This document shows, piece by piece, positions 51,218 through 63,681 of a stretch of 64,000 nt of DNA. Made by a program: the position numbers and the translations under genes. Numbering within the stretch: the first letter of the stretch is position 1; the number at the start of each line of letters is the position of its first letter. The notes under the pieces were generated by a model. The model had not been told where the DNA came from and searched no databases. It saw only the letters and a program-made list of their open reading frames with translations. The stretch comes from Trichuris trichiura (taxonomy: Eukaryota > Nematoda > Enoplea > Trichinellida > Trichuridae), in the NCBI GenBank assembly GCA_037903355.1, contig JBAJFE010000011.1, positions 2,055,001-2,119,000 on the forward strand, given 5' to 3'.

Positions 51218-52354
51218 TTATGAGCTGCTTTCGTGCGGCTGCAGCTTGAATAACTTGTCGTAGCGCATTGTGTACAATAGTAAACGGTTATTTTGATTGC
51301 ATACGACAACGACGCACTGCTCGACGCGGGGCAATGCGCTACTCAAACGACCAATAGCGGACGAGAAGATACGTACCTTTGTTTGAAGGTTTGCTTCGAT
51401 CAGCTTAACGACGCGTCCTTTGAAGGAGCACAAGTAGACTTTTCCCGCTTCCGTACCAACAATGAACATTCGAGTCATTTGCAGCGGTCTTTGATCGCCG
51501 CTTAGGCGCCATATCGGCGCCATCATTGTATTTATTGCCAAAGGAGGTCGTGGCAGTTTGACGTACACTTCCGCTTTGTTCGGTTCGACAAATACCAATC
51601 TTTGCAAGTCCGTATAGAACGAACTGACAAATGACGCATTGATGCACAGTACGAGTCCCATTGTGGACGAAGCGTAGTAGGATAAAGTTGGATCGTTTTC
51701 TATTGACGATTCTCGCCTAACTTGTCCCGAACCATTTCGAGGCTTAAGCACTATGTATCGTCCGTTCGGTTGAGATACGTACACCATAGCGGCCGTTTGG
51801 TCGGAAGTGGTGGCGCTGCTATCGTAGCAACAAGATAAGCAGCTGATAAAAGCAGGCGTTTCCCATTTGCTAATGGCTACAAGACGTCCACCATTTTCTC
51901 CAACATATCTGTAAGTGCGTACAACTCGATCGGTAAGAGCTACCAAAAGTTCCGGATGAGAGTCGCCGTCAACATCGCCAACATAGGCGGCGCTAATGTT
52001 TGCTTGAAGGGTCTGCGTCAGACAAAGTTCCAAAACGCAAGAAGACGAAGTTGAGACGAAGCGAAATACATTGCAGTCACCCGATTCGCTTATTGATACA
52101 ATCATGTGACGACGATCGTTCATTAAGTCACCGGTTGCGAGAGCAGTGACGATGCCCATTACTTCGGCTGATCGAGTCCATAGTTCGCAGTCCGTTTTCA
52201 CCTTAAACACTGTCAACTTGCCGCATCTGCTGGCGGCTAAAATTTCCAACAATCCATCGCAGTCCAAATCGTCAACCAGTAAGGCGCTGCATATCCACGG
52301 AAATGGCAATGGCGTTCTGGAATCGAACGGAGCTTCGACGATTCTGTTGACCAT
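51218..52354 (-). CDS. ITFG2: ITFG2-like FG-GAP/beta-propeller protein (KICSTOR subunit)
   Basis: One exon. ITFG2 is part of the KICSTOR complex, which places GATOR1 on lysosomes and restrains mTORC1. Two FG-GAP-like calcium-loop motifs are visible, LLVDDLDCDGLLEILAAS near the N-terminus and YVGDVDGDSHPELLVALTD about 110 residues later, each followed by propeller strands; the rest (FIVGTEAGKVYLCSFKGRV) continues the repeat pattern. I chose the ATG at 52354 because the family starts just before this first motif and a TTTACAG acceptor-like site lies seven bases upstream. An open frame reaches an ATG at 52468, which would overlap the UTP23 coding end by 11 nt. The assignment to ITFG2 rather than another FG-GAP protein is probable, not certain. 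Confidence 0.7.
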   Translation of the reverse strand: MVNRIVEAPFDSRTPLPFPWICSALLVDDLDCDGLLEILAASRCGKLTVFKVKTDCELWTRSAEVMGIVTALATGDLMNDRRHMIVSISESGDCNVFRFVSTSSSCVLELCLTQTLQANISAAYVGDVDGDSHPELLVALTDRVVRTYRYVGENGGRLVAISKWETPAFISCLSCCYDSSATTSDQTAAMVYVSQPNGRYIVLKPRNGSGQVRRESSIENDPTLSYYASSTMGLVLCINASFVSSFYTDLQRLVFVEPNKAEVYVKLPRPPLAINTMMAPIWRLSGDQRPLQMTRMFIVGTEAGKVYLCSFKGRVVKLIEANLQTKVRIFSSAIGRLSSALPRVEQCVVVVCNQNNRLLLYTMRYDKLFKLQPHESSS

Positions 52355-52457
52355 AGAAAGGCTGTAAACTTCGTTACGATACAACGAAGCGAAATGGTTA
52401 TTTATGCAAAACGAAAAAGGTTTGGCGCTACTAGAAGCAAAGGTTAAAACAAACAAT

Positions 52458-53210
52458 TTATTCACCAACTGACGCTATCCTTTGTTGGTCAAAATTGGAT
52501 CGACCATGACGCTTACGTCTACGAGATTGTTTATCCGCTTTGCTTGACCTGTCTGCGGATTCTTTCTTCTTCTTCTTCTTGCAAGATAATGGATTAGGTC
52601 CCTTAGGCCGACGACGAGGCAATTCAGGCTTTGGCGGTCGTTCGACAACACCGGCGGCGCGCTTAAGCTTGTCAATGGTCTCTTTGGAATCTTCGTAGTT
52701 CAGTTTGGCGTCGATATCTTGTCGGGCAGCAGCTTTACAAAGCTCGGAAAGATGATCGAAAATAATTGACTTGAAGTGAATCAACAGGAATGGACAAACG
52801 AGCACGCTCTCTTTGACCGTATCCCGAAACTGTGCGTCCTGCGTGGCTACGATATATTTACGCTTGTTTGTTTTTCCAATTAACTTTTGCAAGCATTGAA
52901 TGGCCGGAAATGGTTTACTCCGAGGCAGAGCGTGTCTGCACTTGAGCAATTTGAATTGCTTGGCAATAAGCCAAGCGCCGTGAAAATGCTTACCAAGCAA
53001 TTCGAGCTCAACCAATACGCAGTTGGTGGTGCAGATGATCACGTCGGCTCGAAGATACTTTGACAACTGTTCTCGTATGTTTATCTTGTTCTCCAAAGCG
53101 TGCTGACAAAACGTACCGTCAACCAGTACGCGATAGGGTTTTACAAAATCGTAATTGTTACGCAGAAAGTTGAGCACTCGTTGCGCCTTCTTCAATCGAC
53201 GTATTTTCAT
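52458..53210 (-). CDS. UTP23: rRNA-processing protein UTP23
   Basis: Single exon, 250 codons, the usual length for UTP23. It is a nucleolar SSU-processome factor with a PIN-like fold needed for early 18S rRNA maturation and snR30/U17 release. The start KIRRLKKAQRVLNFLRNNY is the family N-terminus, followed by FVKPYRVLVDGTFCQHAL, DVIICTTNCVLVELELLG and a His/Cys-containing segment, YIVATQDAQFRD, then the conserved GPNPLSCKKKK and a strongly basic tail. The ATG at 53210 was chosen from this N-terminus; the frame is open upstream to 53447 without family similarity. ITFG2 begins about 100 bp after the stop on the same strand, suggesting one transcription unit. Confidence 0.9.
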   Translation of the reverse strand: MKIRRLKKAQRVLNFLRNNYDFVKPYRVLVDGTFCQHALENKINIREQLSKYLRADVIICTTNCVLVELELLGKHFHGAWLIAKQFKLLKCRHALPRSKPFPAIQCLQKLIGKTNKRKYIVATQDAQFRDTVKESVLVCPFLLIHFKSIIFDHLSELCKAAARQDIDAKLNYEDSKETIDKLKRAAGVVERPPKPELPRRRPKGPNPLSCKKKKKKESADRSSKADKQSRRRKRHGRSNFDQQRIASVGE

Positions 53211-54551
53211 TGTTTCTAAAAAAAAAGGCGAAAGCCCAAATGGTGATTGCTTGAACGAATGGAACCCGATCAATACCTTTGACAAGCAACGAGTGAGCGC
53301 TAGAAATTGTTCGGCGCAAAGATCCTTTGAAATAGTTTCGAGGTTTTGCGCAACGCACTTACCGTATGCTGTTGCCTGCGAAAAAAATTCAAACTTACAG
53401 TAGGAACATTGAAGCTTAGAGACGAAGAACGAACCGCAGCGGAGCATCGACTCAGCTCCTTCGCAAAATCGAGTAATCGCTTCCGTCTAGACTGCGGCAT
53501 TACCGAAAATAGGTTGAGGCTTACTTCGCAATACGTAACAGCTTAAACTACAGAAGGAAAAATGTTTTCAAGTTTGTAACAACCTACACCGCTTTACCAA
53601 ATAATGCTACGTGCTTTATTTCGAGGCTAAGCAACGCGCATTAGCTTAAACAGTTCTGAGATTGTGACGGAATGAGTTAGCCAAAATTCTCTACGGATAA
53701 AAAACAACGCGCCACCGTTAGTGTCGTCCCCTTGCAGCCCTTATAACGAACATTTGAATTTTAAAATCAGGCAATAAAATGCAGCTACGTTTCCGGAACA
53801 AACGGCTGGCATTTCCTTTCGGCCTTGAGTGAGAGCAGAACCGAACGGGTGGCGTTTCTCCAAGAACAAACCTGCATTCCTTTGTACACTTCGATGGGTT
53901 ACTGTATTTTTATGTGCGAGCTGTACAAAATCCCTAACATTTTTGGTAAAGCGCCGTTTAAAAGCTAATAAAAAACACAGCAAATTTCCAACCATTCGAA
54001 TCGGCCAGGGAGAACTAAATTGTAAGCTCATGAAAATTTCTATAACTAGAAAGACGAATAAAACATTTTTACAAAAAAAAACAGGTAATTGATCTGCTTT
54101 CTTAACTTTCACTGAAGAAACTAATAGCAACAAGCCGATAAGAGGGATGCGGTCGATCTTAAAGCCACGGAAAGGTTTACTTTTTTTAAATTGCGTTTAC
54201 GAAGTATTTTCAAAAAATGAAGTAAAAAAACATCGATTTACACAAAAAGTAGCGACGATTAAAGAATTTTTGTTTACGCCGACCGCCTGTGCATCAATCA
54301 GTTCGGATAATCAAGCTTCTCTCGTGCACGATGGTTAAGCGCAATAGCCCTACCCCTCAACGAGCATCAAATGGCTTACTTGATTAGAAATGCATCAAAA
54401 CGTATAGACCAGAAAGCCCAAATAAACCTAATCACAAATAAAAGGTCACCAAGTGGTTACATATACAGCAAGTAAAGTATGCGCAGGTAAACTTCAGTAC
54501 TGTAAGAAAGTGAAATCTAGAAAAGCCGTATAGAATTACGCATTGATCAAA
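53211..54551. promoter_or_regulatory. Divergent intergenic region, UTP23 and ATP6V1H
   Basis: About 1.3 kb separates the two divergent genes. A minus-strand ORF of 130 codons at 54,133-53,741 overlaps a plus-strand ORF at 53,829-54,092. Neither has a recognisable domain or start context and I do not annotate them as genes. Confidence 0.4.
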
Positions 54552-56619
54552 ATGAGTGAACCAAAGCTGAAATCGGTTACTGAGAAAACTCCTCTTCAGC
54601 CGGAAAGCGTGCAAGCGATCCAGGAAGAAATGGATCGCCACGCCGTTGGTGAGTTCTGGCATGCGGAGAGGATTTGTTGTTTTTTTAAGCTTTGCATCGT
54701 TTCAACTATTTCGCAGATATGATCATGGCTACCAGCAAGCTGTACATGGAGTCTCAAGAGGTTCGCAGCAGTAGGCCGAACTGGCGAAGCTATCTGCAGT
54801 AAGTCTTTAACTTTGCAGTCTGTTTACCAGTTATTGCTAAGCGCTGTTGAAAATTATACGCAGAAGCAGCATGATCACTCAGGAGGACTTCAACTTTATC
54901 ACGCAGTACGAATCTTGCAAAGGGGAGGAACGAAAAAACTTGCTAAGCAAAAATCCAGCTCAAGTAGATGGCTTCATGGTTGTTTAAACCGATTCAAGTA
55001 CAGTTATTTTGAAGTGCGCGAAAACGTTCATCAGCCTCATGTCGAATATTTCAAAAGACCAGACGGTCCGCTTCGTTCTAATAATGATAGACGATATGCT
55101 GCAAGAGGACCGGTCGCGGGTTTCCATATTTGTCAACTACGCTCGCAAGGAAAAGCAACCAGTTTGGAATCCATTTTTGGCACTGTTATCGAGAGTCGAC
55201 GGTTTCATAATAAATCAGGTTAGCCTGATTGTTGCCAAAATGGCTTGCTGGGGCCAAGATCTAATGGACGGCGCCGATTTGACTTACTTTCTTACTTGGC
55301 TTAAGGAGCGCCTCAGAACTCCCGTAAGCAATCGACTCCCGTAAGCCTTGTTTATCGCATACTATCCGCGCTGTAGGGAAACGAGTACATCCATACAACT
55401 GCCAGATGTTTGCAAGTGATGCTTCGCATCGAAGAGTATCGCTTTGCTTTTATGCATATTGATGGGCTCTCATCGTAAGCACTTTTTGCCGTTTTTCTTG
55501 TCGAGATTCCTTTTATGGAAACTTTTCAGCATTCTATCCACTTTGGCTGGTCGAGCTAACTTTCAGCTTCAGTACCAATTGATCTTCTCCATATGGTGTA
55601 TTACGTTCAGTCCTCCGCTTGCCGAGCGAATGCACACGTTAGGCGTTATTGCAACGTTGGCGGACATACTTTCCGAAACTACCAAAGAGAAAGTGATTCG
55701 CATTATCTTAGCTACCTTCCGAGTTAGCAGCAGTTGTCTCAGCGCGTCAAGAGTAATCGGCAGTTTTGCAGAACTTGTTGGAAAAACCTGAAGACGTTGA
55801 AATATCCCGCGAATGCGCTATCCAGATGGTTCAGTGCAAAGTGCCAAAAGCATTGAATCTTCTGCTGTCGAAAACGTACGACGATCCCGAATTCACGGAG
55901 GACATGGAATATATTAACGAAAAGTTGCAGATCAGCGTGCAAGATCTCAGGCAAGAGTTACTTTACTTTCGGGATTCACGAACCGAACAAATCGAAATAT
56001 TTCAGCTCTTTGGATGAATACATCACCGAATTGAAATCGGGACGCCTTCAGTGGAGTCCAGTCCATAAAATGGAGAAATTCTGGAAGGAGAACGCGCAAC
56101 GTTTCAACGAAAAGAACTTTGAAATTGTCAAGTAATTATTGTTTACTATGTACAGTGTTTTTTAAAAAAAAGAACTGCTTACCCTAGAATTCTGATCAAA
56201 ATATTGGACGTAAGCAACGACCCATTGGTACTGTGCGTAGCTGCGCACGACCTTGGCGAATATGTACGTCATTATCCCAGAGGCAAAACGTAAGTTAGCA
56301 ATATGGCATTGAAAATATTTTATGCTAATTCTTCTTAGCGTCATTGAGCATCTCGACGGTAAAACTATGGTAATGCGTTTGCTGTCGCACGACGATCCCA
56401 ACGTTCGATACCACGCCCTGCTTGCTGTTCAAAAGATTATGGTACACAACTGGTAAGTATAGTCAGGTTATTACGGTATTTCAATTTTGACTTCTCCGTG
56501 TTTTGTTTTTTAGGGAATACTTGGGCAAACAGCTCGAAAAGGATACTCAGGAAAGCAAACCGAAAGCGGCGCAGGCAGCCAAAAAAGCCAATGACGTGGC
56601 AACACCGGCAAAAGCTTGA
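54552..56619 (+). CDS. ATP6V1H: V-type proton ATPase subunit H
   Basis: Eleven exons: 54552-54648, 54717-54798, 54864-54963, 55015-55323, 55377-55474, 55530-55722, 55772-55950, 56006-56131, 56188-56289, 56339-56452 and 56514-56619. Subunit H links the V1 and V0 sectors and is needed for ATP-driven proton pumping and for silencing free V1. Family motifs in order: [130 protein letters not shown]. The protein ends with an Ala/Lys-rich tail. The intron at 55951-56005 starts with GC (CTCAG|GCAAG). It converges with RPL11 (239 bp apart). Confidence 0.94.
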
Positions 56620-56857
56620 AGCGCGCACGATTATGATTTGCATTTTGATTGATGCCCCAATATTTCGGTAGAAGCGTAGGAGCAGGGAAAAATTGCGTAC
56701 TTAGCACTGCGCCGGCAGAGCAGACGAGATCTTGTTGTACGAGTTGTACCGATCAACTCCTTTTGAAGGGAAGAGTCGCATTGATTTTTTGGCTAAAAAA
56801 ATTGCACTCGCAATATTTTACTTCGATTTGCATTAATGGCGCGCCAACAGTGATTGT

Positions 56858-57635
<778 letters not shown>

Positions 57636-57747
57636 CCTGACCGATCGCTTGGTGAAACAACACTGCCTACAGACGGAAATCTATCTTGAACATCACTAAA
57701 AATACAGTACTATCCACGTGTTTTCAAGATGCGCAGGCTGAGTCGAT
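57636..57747. promoter_or_regulatory. Compact bidirectional promoter, RPL11 / HMGCL
   Basis: Only about 110 bp separates the RPL11 ATG (57635, minus) from the first likely HMGCL ATG (57748, plus). Both transcripts must start here. No TATA box is evident. Confidence 0.55.
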
Positions 57748-59171
57748 ATGTTCTCTCGCTGGTCTGCCTTGTTGTTGCACGTAGCCAAGTTTGCAGCTAA
57801 GTTTGCCAATTTTTAGCTGTCAAATGCTCACAACAGGAGCATTTCCAAGGATAAAGTTACTGTCGTGGAAGTGGGCCTACGCGACGGGCTGCAGAACGAA
57901 AAAGTACGCCTGTTTTTGTTTTCTAAAAATTCCCCGCGCGCTTTGCCAAGTGATGAGCTGTTTACCGGATGGTGAATACTTAATGAACTCTTTTAACCTC
58001 GCTGAACGTAGTATATTTTTCTTTCAAAATTTTACTACGCACTCGAGGCGGTTGATTTCGACTTTTTTGCAGATGACGCTGCCGACGGAGATCAAGCTAG
58101 AGCTGATCAGACGATTAACGGCGGCGGGTCTTCGTGTTATCGAAGCGACCAGCTTTGTTTCTGCCAAAAAAGTTCCGCAGGCAGGAGTTCACTTTTGCTG
58201 AAGAGCCGCTGTCCATTTTGGCTATTTAATTCAGCTAGCCGATCACGCCAAGCTTTTCGGCAGCTTGAATAAAGACACAACAGTACGGTATCCGGTGCTT
58301 GTTCCGAATGTGCAGGGACTAAGGGATGCTGTAAACGTACACTTGCTTTTTGTTACATCTTTTAAAAGTGACGAATTGCAGTTAAAGCTCGATGTCAAGG
58401 AAATTGCCGTTCTCGTCGCCGCAACGGATGCTTTCAGCAAGTATCTAATGCCTTTTGAAATTTTATTCCCTTTATTTTCATGTTTTAAGAAAAAATATAA
58501 ATTGTGACATTGAAGAAAGCTTTAACCGCTTAGAACAGATTCGTAAGACGGAAGGTAGTGACAAGTTAAGTATACGCGCGTACGTTTCTTGCGCATTCGG
58601 TTGCCCGTATGACGGTAAAGTGAAAATTGGACAAGTTCGTCGCATAGTGGAACGCCTGAATATGCTTGGATGTTCGGAAGTCAGTTTAGCCGACACTATT
58701 GGAGTCGGGACACCCGGCACCGTATTTGCTTTGCTTGACGAGTTGCTGTCGGTGATTTCACCTTCGAGAATAGCGGTTCATTTCCATAATACCTACGGTC
58801 AAGCACTGGCGAACGTGCTTGTTGCCCTTTCGGTAATGTCGCTTACGTTTTCTTAAAACTACAACAAAGTTACCATTTTTGAACATAGATGGGAATCCGA
58901 ACAATAGACTCTAGCGTAGCTGGTCTTGGCGGATGCCCTTTTGTGAAAAGTGCCACAGGCAACTTGGCCACCGAAGATTTAATTAATATGCTGGACAGTC
59001 TAAATATTGAATCAGTATGTGCTCCCCTATAGCTGCCCTTTTGTAGTAAAAACTTTTCAGGGAGTTCGATTGGACGCTTTGATAGAAACAAGCCAATGGA
59101 TCTCAACCGTTTTAAACCGCCGGCCGCAATCCTACATTGCCAATAACTTCGGATGTCCGTCAATAGAATAG
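57748..59171 (+). CDS. HMGCL: Hydroxymethylglutaryl-CoA lyase, mitochondrial
   Basis: Cleaves HMG-CoA to acetyl-CoA and acetoacetate, the last step of leucine breakdown and ketogenesis. Exons after the leader: 57837-57903, 58073-58180, 58235-58330, 58382-58440, 58490-58832, 58889-59014 and 59061-59171. Landmarks: [13 protein letters not shown] with the catalytic Arg-Asp pair, [52 protein letters not shown] with the two metal-binding histidines, and [11 protein letters not shown] with the catalytic loop cysteine, then NLATEDL. The intron at 58181-58234 has a GC donor (CCGCAG|GCAGG). The leader exon is not certain: ATG 57748 gives [15 protein letters not shown], a plausible mitochondrial presequence, but its splice to 57837 is unresolved; another ATG is at 57729. 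Confidence 0.92.
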
Positions 59172-60133
59172 GAGACCGTTTGCCTGACAGCTGACGTTGC
59201 GTTGCTACTCGCTCACCTGTGCGGCTATTGATTTTGTCTGCATTACCATTTACGACATGGTTTTCCCGGCGCGACTGGGCACCAATCGAATTGTAAAATA
59301 CTAATTTACTATTTTAAAATAAGACGTCCCAGTCGGAATGATCGCTCTGCAGAATTGAGTTTAAAACAAAGAGCTGTTGCAAACAGCTTGCTCTTTAGGC
59401 GTTTGCGCAAACGCGACCTTCAAAGGTCGATGGGCAATGGAAAAACTCAGAAACGTTTTGCCAACTGTGCTATTAGGAAAAAATGCAGCCGAGTATGTGA
59501 TTTTTAAATTACAAATTTTAATAACCTACCGAAAAAGTAATTTTTGCTCGAGAAATTTGAAAAACTCGTTTTTTTTCGTTAATACGCGTCTATTTTTAGC
59601 CAGCGCTTATTTGCCGAGTGTTGACAGTTATTGGAAATTGCGTTTATAACATTAATTTCCAGTGAGAAAGGGTGTTGAACACAGTTGGTTGGATAAGATT
59701 GATCGGACTGATTTTAACGTAACCTAAGCGCATTTTGTTCGTACTGTAACATTTTGCTCGGTAGTAAATATTGATGCCGAATGAGGATGTGCCAGATGGT
59801 GGCGCTGTCAGTAAAAGCAGCTGGTCCGAGTAGCAGCGGTCAGCTTCTACTAGTTTAAATTTGCTTTCTCCAATAGCTGAAATTTGATCTATTCGATCTT
59901 GCGCATTGCATAACCGGTCCGTGAAGCTATTATCGTCGCTAGTCTTGCATGATGTAGTTGTTTCATGTACGGTGGCTGAAGTCCACTTGGTGCCGACGGG
60001 TGACTCAGCCGCTGCGCGCAATTTGTGATTCAAACTTTTCTTTCCATCTTTTGTTTGCTCTGATTTTTTAACATACACGTCAGCTATAATTGCTTCTGGT
60101 TTGCAGTTCAGTTTTTGGCTGCGGAGGCTGCCG
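59172..60133. other. Intergenic region between HMGCL and RNF19
   Basis: Nearly 1 kb. A 254-codon minus-strand ORF (60,408-59,644) spans it and runs into the first RNF19 exons on the opposite strand; it has no recognised domain. An acceptor-like GGTTTGCAG lies about 30 bp before the RNF19 ATG. Confidence 0.45.
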
Positions 60134-63100
60134 ATGCGCGATAGCCTGGTCGGCAGTAATGAGAAAAAGATTGACGGATGCCCGGGAAACGCTTCCGCCT
60201 CAACGTCACGTCGGCAACGGTTCCCTTTTCCTGTAGAGACCTTTGGATGGCTGCAGAGCAAGTAATAACAAATGGCGGCACTCCGTTCTATCTTCTTGCC
60301 TAGCGCGGGTTTACTTTTCCCTTGCCAGGAACAAGAAGCTCTCCACGCAAGCGCCGACGGAATTAACGCCATTAAAAAGGAGCTCAGCCGACTCCGAGCC
60401 AGTGCCAAGTAAGGAAATTGCTTCCGAGCTTTCCACCGTCTCCGAAGTCCTCTGCGACCCTACCGTACCGACACCTGGGACGGAATCGTCTGGTAACAAC
60501 AGCAAAAGTTCCAAAGGAGCTCGAGAATGCCCGGTGTGCTACGTCCGGCAGCCTGTAGAAGTCTTCCCTCGTTTGACCTATTGTTCGCACTTAACTTGCC
60601 ACAGCTGCATGGTTCAGGTGCGACTTTTCAAGCATTACTGTACCTGCTTTTCTTTTCATACTGTATTATTTTCAAAAAATTTTCAGTACCTGCAGCTGCA
60701 GATTTCCGAGAGTCGCGTCAACTTAACATGCCCGGAATGTAGCGAGCAGTTGCATCCGAACGACATTTATGAAATTTTGGCCGACAAGCCGCAGGTTATT
60801 GAAAAGTATGAAGAATTTTCGTTGCGTCGCGTTTTGATGAGCGATCCGGACACGCGGTGGTGTCCGGCGCCGGATTGCAGGTACAATTTTCGTTACTTCT
60901 TTTTGTCTTATTAGCTTTACCTTTCCCACGTCGTATAGTTACGCGGTTATTGCAACGTCGTGCGCCGCGTGTCCCGAGTTGAAATGCGAAAGACCAGGTT
61001 GCGGAGCGTCCTTTTGTTATCATTGCAAAATGATTTGGCATTCAAATCAGACCTGCGACGAAGCTCGTGCCAAGCGCCGTTCAATCGCTTCGTCACCCAT
61101 CGAAATCGACGTTAAACGTACGCGATTAAGTGCCCCTTGCGCGCGTCGTCATTTTTTAAATTCAAATTTCAGCCGGCGATATTAAGGCTTGCCCAAGATG
61201 CAGAACGTACATTGTAAAAATGAACGACGGATCGTGCAATCACATGATGTGCGCTCTGTGCGGCGTGGAATTTTGTTGGCTTTGTTTGAAAGAAATATCC
61301 GACTTGCATTACCTAAGGTTGGAGCCAGTTTTCTAAAAGCGGCATTTTCCCAACGGTTGTCATTATTGTTGTTAAAGCCCTTCGGGATGTACATTTTGGG
61401 GCAAAAAGCCATGGTCGAGAAAGAAAAAAATCGTTTGGCAGGTTGGTATGCTCGTTGGCGCCCCTTTGGGCATTGCCATAGTGACCGGTCTCGCGGTTCC
61501 TGCCATTGTTTTTGGCTTTCCAGTTTGGTTGGGACGCAAAGTAAGCATTGAGGCTTCTACCATCCTTCGATAAGTGCAAATATTACTTGTTGAAGCTTCA
61601 CCAACGGATGAAGTATACAAAAAAGCTAAAACGTATAGTTGCTGTCACCGGTGGAGTAATCGGAGGCGTCGTGTTGAGCCCGGTACTTGCGTCCTTAGCA
61701 ATCAGTAAATCTTTTTACTTCATCCTTTGTTGACTCGAATCGTATGCTTTTCGTTGCCAGGTGTTGGAGTGCCCATTTTACTTGCCTACGTTTACGGTGT
61801 GGTTTTGGTTTCCCTTTGCCGCGACGGTACTTGCGGCGTAGCGTCACGTTCCAGCAACCTCCGTCTCAATGTTGACGAAAACATACTGACCATGACCGCA
61901 GGTGTGTTTTCAAGTTGTATGTCTAATTTTAATTTATACCATTGACGAATAGGAGACGCCAACGCTGAAAGAGCCTTTCTCCTGCGAGATATGGAACGTC
62001 AAAGTTCTAGCCAGCTTGACGCAAATGGTTCTTCTTCTGGTGATGGACAGAAAGATATGCAAATTCAGGTAGACATTTGCGAGCAGCATATATCCGGTAG
62101 CATCGGATCCGGGGGAGATAGGTCCAATGTTGAAGCGCTTAGTACGAGAACATTTGAAACTGCCTACTTTGACGAAAGGGTACCTTTTGTCAATAGTGTT
62201 TCTATCGTAACAATTACACGTCATCAATTTTGCAGAGCATTCGTACGATTGAAAGTAGCGCGGGTGCTTGCGCGGTTTCGTTGCAAGAAGGGGCAAGCTT
62301 GAAAGGTCTGAATGGTTCGCTAACTGGTGACAATAGGTCACCAAATGCGGACGAGATAAAGAAGTCGGCCAATTTTGACGAATGCAAATCAACGTACGCG
62401 CATAGTACTCTCTCAGGAGAGTACCATTCGGCAAAGTCAGTATTGGAGTCGGCAGTTGAACCCGATTTGACGACGACCCCAATGAGGCGCCTGGAATCAC
62501 GTGTTAGCTTCTATGCTGATGAGACCAGTTGCGACGGGATCATTGTTGCCAACAGCGACGAGGATGAAAGTGAAAGTCTTCTAGTGTGCCTTAAGCCAAG
62601 TACTTAGCGGCCTTTCACAATTTTTAATTACCAATAGTGCTATTTTGCAGGACACATTCCTAATCGTCATTCGCACGCGGAGGAAAGAAAGTCTTTATCG
62701 GTGTCGAAATGTAGCTTACCTTCGTGCAAGCACGAATCAGCGGTCAGTCGGGCCGCTGCTGGCGAGGAGGCCGAATTTTTAATGTTACCTTCCGACGTTG
62801 TTTTCAAACAATCGTCACCTGCGGATCAATTTCATACAGTACGCTCAAAAGAATTTGAATCGGCGTGCGGCAGGACCGCGTCTGCAGTGCTCAGTAGCAT
62901 AGTAGAATTAGCGACAGCAGCATCTTGCTCCGAGTCGAACAATGTGCTTAGTCGAAAAACCCGTGACGTATTGACAGTCTGCCAAAGCAGAAGACTTTCC
63001 GGATTGTCTCCGGCCAACACGACCAGTTACATTCTTCAGGAGGATTCGTAAGTCGCAAATCTGCGTTGTATTTTTAAAAAAATTATTTCGAGACAAAAAA

Positions 63101-63172
63101 AACCGATTATTTAGGCTTGCATCTCGCTCGATGCCCGACATTCGAGATAGCCGGGAGAAAGATGGAAAGTGA
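60134..63172 (+). CDS. RNF19: RBR-type E3 ubiquitin ligase RNF19 (dorfin family)
   Basis: Twelve exons (60134-60261, 60329-60617, 60687-60880, 60939-61117, 61173-61317, 61378-61540, 61596-61704, 61761-61901, 61953-62179, 62236-62599, 62651-63047, 63115-63172) join to 797 codons plus stop. RBR ligases take ubiquitin from E2 onto a RING2 cysteine before transfer. RING1: [10 protein letters not shown] to [13 protein letters not shown]: the TRWCPAPDC to [10 protein letters not shown] region. RING2: [20 protein letters not shown] with the catalytic cysteine before NHM, then CGVEFCWLC. After [16 protein letters not shown] come two membrane helices ([20 protein letters not shown] and the [10 protein letters not shown] to [10 protein letters not shown] region), typical of RNF19A/B at the ER. 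The long C-terminal half is Ser-rich and poorly conserved. The last exon adds [15 protein letters not shown] beyond an in-frame stop that would be read if the final intron were retained. Confidence 0.9.
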
Positions 63173-63681
63173 CAGATTCGCGGCGATTCGTCTCTTTGGC
63201 ATTCGGCCAGCTATTGTTATCAATTTTGAATGGGCGTCGTTGAAAGCAAACTTTATTATTCTTTTATCTCTCAGTTCAAACGCGCTACTGGCAAATAGTT
63301 GCTGTCCGTTGCTGCTATGCGCTCCCTTCGTTGACTGGACTGGCGCTCCGCTTCGTTTTTTTATTTATTTTCTTCCTCTCACTCCGCTGCTGCTCCTGTG
63401 ATCGTTGCATAAGTTTTTTCCGCGTCATTGGGATCATTTTTTCGCTGTTGCCCTTGTTTTTTCCCAATCGGTTTTTGCTTGCCCAGTCGATGAGGGCGAG
63501 CGATCTTTGACCGCCGCTATGCCGCTGACCGAACGTCGTCTATTTCTTCTAAAAGTAGTGGGAAGTGATAGGTTCAAAGAAAAAAATGAAAGTCACTTTG
63601 AATTTCCAATTATCAGTTTTTGCCGCTACTTTTTTCCCATTGATCCATTGCTTTGCGATAACTTTTAATTTGGTAGACGAA
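63173..63681. other. Intergenic region between RNF19 and GatC
   Basis: Pyrimidine-rich 509 bp with several short shadow ORFs and no recognised gene. Confidence 0.5.

Noticed and set aside
53741..54133. 130-codon minus-strand ORF between UTP23 and ATP6V1H
   Set aside because: Overlaps another ORF on the opposite strand, lacks recognisable domains and could arise by chance.
59644..60408. 254-codon minus-strand ORF opposite the RNF19 5' end
   Set aside because: No domain or family pattern, its first part lies antisense to RNF19 coding exons, and no splice or start context supports it.
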